Positions 5,518-6,698 of a stretch of 6,698 bases of DNA are shown one piece after another. The notes beneath the pieces are model-generated. The model had not been told where the DNA came from. It made no database searches and saw only the letters and a program-made list of their open reading frames with translations. Within the stretch, counting starts at the first letter, position 1, and every line of letters begins with the position of its first letter. A program made the translations under genes and the position numbers. Origin of the DNA: an uncultured Flammeovirgaceae bacterium (GTDB lineage: Bacteria; Bacteroidota; Bacteroidia; Cytophagales; Cyclobacteriaceae); contig CAKZPJ010000649.1 in NCBI GenBank assembly GCA_937138955.1, forward strand, positions 1-6,698, written 5' to 3'.

Positions 5518-6698
5518 ATGTCAAGTTCTCAGAAAATCACTCCAGTAACATTATTACTCGTAATCAGTGTATTATTTTTTGTTGACGTTAGTCAGGCTCA
5601 AAATGACAGCACTCGGCAGATTTTTAACCAAGCAGACTCTGCTGATTTACTGCTTTTGCCTAAAAGAATTTCCCAGCAAGCGTTGGCCACTGAAACTGTC
5701 TCTGGCAAAAGGTTACCCGCTCTTTCTAATCTACCGTTAGGACATATTCTGCAAGGACAAGCCGCCGGAATATGGTCTATGCAAACGTCAGCCCAACCAG
5801 CGGGGTTGACATCACTTTGGATTCGGGGGTACAACTCTAGCAATGCCGATAATCAACCACTTATTGTTTTGGATGGGATGCCACTGTACAACAATCAACC
5901 CTTTATCGAGGTATCTCGAGTTGACCCTCTAAGTTTGCTAAACCCGCATGATATTGCTTCTATTGAGATTATTAAAGACGGAAGTGCCGCCCGATACGGA
6001 TTTCGAGGATTTAATGGAGTCATATTGATAAATACACGAAAGGGGAAAAAAGGTAGCTTTAATGTAAATTTTGACAACAAAATAGGTTTTCAAACCTCAA
6101 GAAGGTTGCTTCCTCTGATGAATGCTCAAGAATATGGACGTTACCTGAACGAAATTTTTCAGGAAGATTCCGTAATATTTACTGATGAAGAAATTCAGGC
6201 ACTAGGTGAAGGCACTAATTGGCAAAAAGAAATATTTGATATCGCCCCGGTATTGCAAAACCATTTATCAATTAGTGGCAATACTCGAAAAATTCAGTAC
6301 TATCTATCGGGCAGCTACTTGAATCAGCAAGGTATAGTTAAAAATTCTGATTTTAAGCGTTACACATTTTTAGGCAATATGACTTATCATATTACTAAAC
6401 GATTATCTATCACTTCTCAGATTAATCATGCACAAGCGCACTCTCTGTTAACTCCTAAAGAGGTAATAAGGCATACACTTTCATTTTCACCTACTATCTC
6501 AGTCAGAGATTCTTTAGGAAACTATACATCAAATAAACCATTCAACTACGGTTTCGAAGAAAATCCTATGGAGCTAATAGACAGGGTTGATAATCAGCTC
6601 CAGTCTTCGCAATTGTTCAGAAAAGCAACTATCTCCTACCGACTGTTAGACTCACTTTTTGTTAAAGTAAGTGCCAGTAAGAATACGACCGAAAGTAT
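5518..6698 (+). CDS. SusC/RagA-like TonB-dependent receptor without the usual N-terminal domain (runs off right edge)
   Basis: The frame is open from ATG 5518 to the window end (393 codons, no stop). Residues 1-27 form a signal peptide (TLLLVISVLFFVDVSQA/QN). The plug covers about 72-178 and shows SusC hallmarks: LQGQAAGIWSMQ (78-89), LWIRGYNSS (100-108), PLIVLDGMPLY (114-124), NPHDIASIEIIKDGSAARYG (142-161) and RGFNGVILINTRKG (163-176). It then enters the barrel with a typical NWQKEIFDIAP (234-244), HLSISGN (249-255) and LSGSYLNQQGIVKNSDFKRY (263-282). It should import a large nutrient across the outer membrane with TonB energy, usually with a SusD partner, which would lie beyond the window. 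Only about 45 residues separate the signal peptide from the plug, so the carboxypeptidase-regulatory-like domain seen in the left-hand receptor is missing. The ATG has AGGTGAG directly against it, too close to be a normal Shine-Dalgarno. No convincing promoter was found in 5412-5517. Confidence 0.93.
   Translation, partial: MSSSQKITPVTLLLVISVLFFVDVSQAQNDSTRQIFNQADSADLLLLPKRISQQALATETVSGKRLPALSNLPLGHILQGQAAGIWSMQTSAQPAGLTSLWIRGYNSSNADNQPLIVLDGMPLYNNQPFIEVSRVDPLSLLNPHDIASIEIIKDGSAARYGFRGFNGVILINTRKGKKGSFNVNFDNKIGFQTSRRLLPLMNAQEYGRYLNEIFQEDSVIFTDEEIQALGEGTNWQKEIFDIAPVLQNHLSISGNTRKIQYYLSGSYLNQQGIVKNSDFKRYTFLGNMTYHITKRLSITSQINHAQAHSLLTPKEVIRHTLSFSPTISVRDSLGNYTSNKPFNYGFEENPMELIDRVDNQLQSSQLFRKATISYRLLDSLFVKVSASKNTTES

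Noticed and set aside
5598..6080. Two minus-strand open frames (5598-5843 and 5895-6080)
   Set aside because: Antisense to the SusC plug region, whose motifs are continuous on the plus strand.

Overview
The window looks like a chromosomal segment of a Bacteroidota bacterium, most likely of the Cytophagales type. Four things point there: two SusC/RagA-type TonB-dependent receptors, a MurF-alanine racemase fusion of the kind common in that phylum, a good match to the Bacteroidota vegetative promoter (TTTG, about 20 bases, TAnnTTTG), and start codons without convincing Shine-Dalgarno sequences. Genes are moderate in GC and the spacers are AT-rich. No rRNA, tRNA, insertion sequence, integrase, phage gene or CRISPR array was seen.

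Layout, left to right. Bases 1-518 (minus) are the N-terminal end of a SusC-like receptor that runs off the left edge. Bases 519-967 are an AT-rich spacer without a credible gene; it holds a likely promoter for that receptor, with a perfect 11-base-arm palindrome over its -33 element. Bases 968-1660 (minus) encode a DUF554/YqgA-type membrane protein. Bases 1725-4199 (minus) encode a bifunctional MurF/Alr protein. A 207-base divergent spacer follows (4200-4406). Bases 4407-5357 (plus) encode an exported DUF4097-type beta-repeat protein, closed by a clear intrinsic terminator at 5383-5411. Bases 5518-6698 (plus) are the N-terminal part of a second SusC-like receptor that leaves the right edge and lacks the usual N-terminal carboxypeptidase-regulatory-like domain.

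How the parts fit. The fused MurF/Alr makes D-alanine and adds D-Ala-D-Ala to the peptidoglycan precursor in the cytoplasm. DUF554 lies 64 bases downstream on the same strand and may be co-transcribed. On the other side of the divergent spacer, the repeat protein appears to be under sigma-54 control: a -24/-12-like element (TGGCAT-N5-TTGA) lies 26 bases before the presumed leader's end at the start codon, and two tandem copies of an imperfect palindrome (TGTyCGnATCyGnACA), exactly 20 bases apart, lie about 87 and 107 bases upstream of the predicted transcription start. This is the layout of an enhancer-binding-protein-activated promoter and is the most interesting signal here. The receptors at both edges probably continue into SusD-like partners outside the window, which cannot be checked here.

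The rest is ordinary chromosomal gene content. Apart from the proposed sigma-54-controlled envelope module, I see no evidence of a new multi-gene system.
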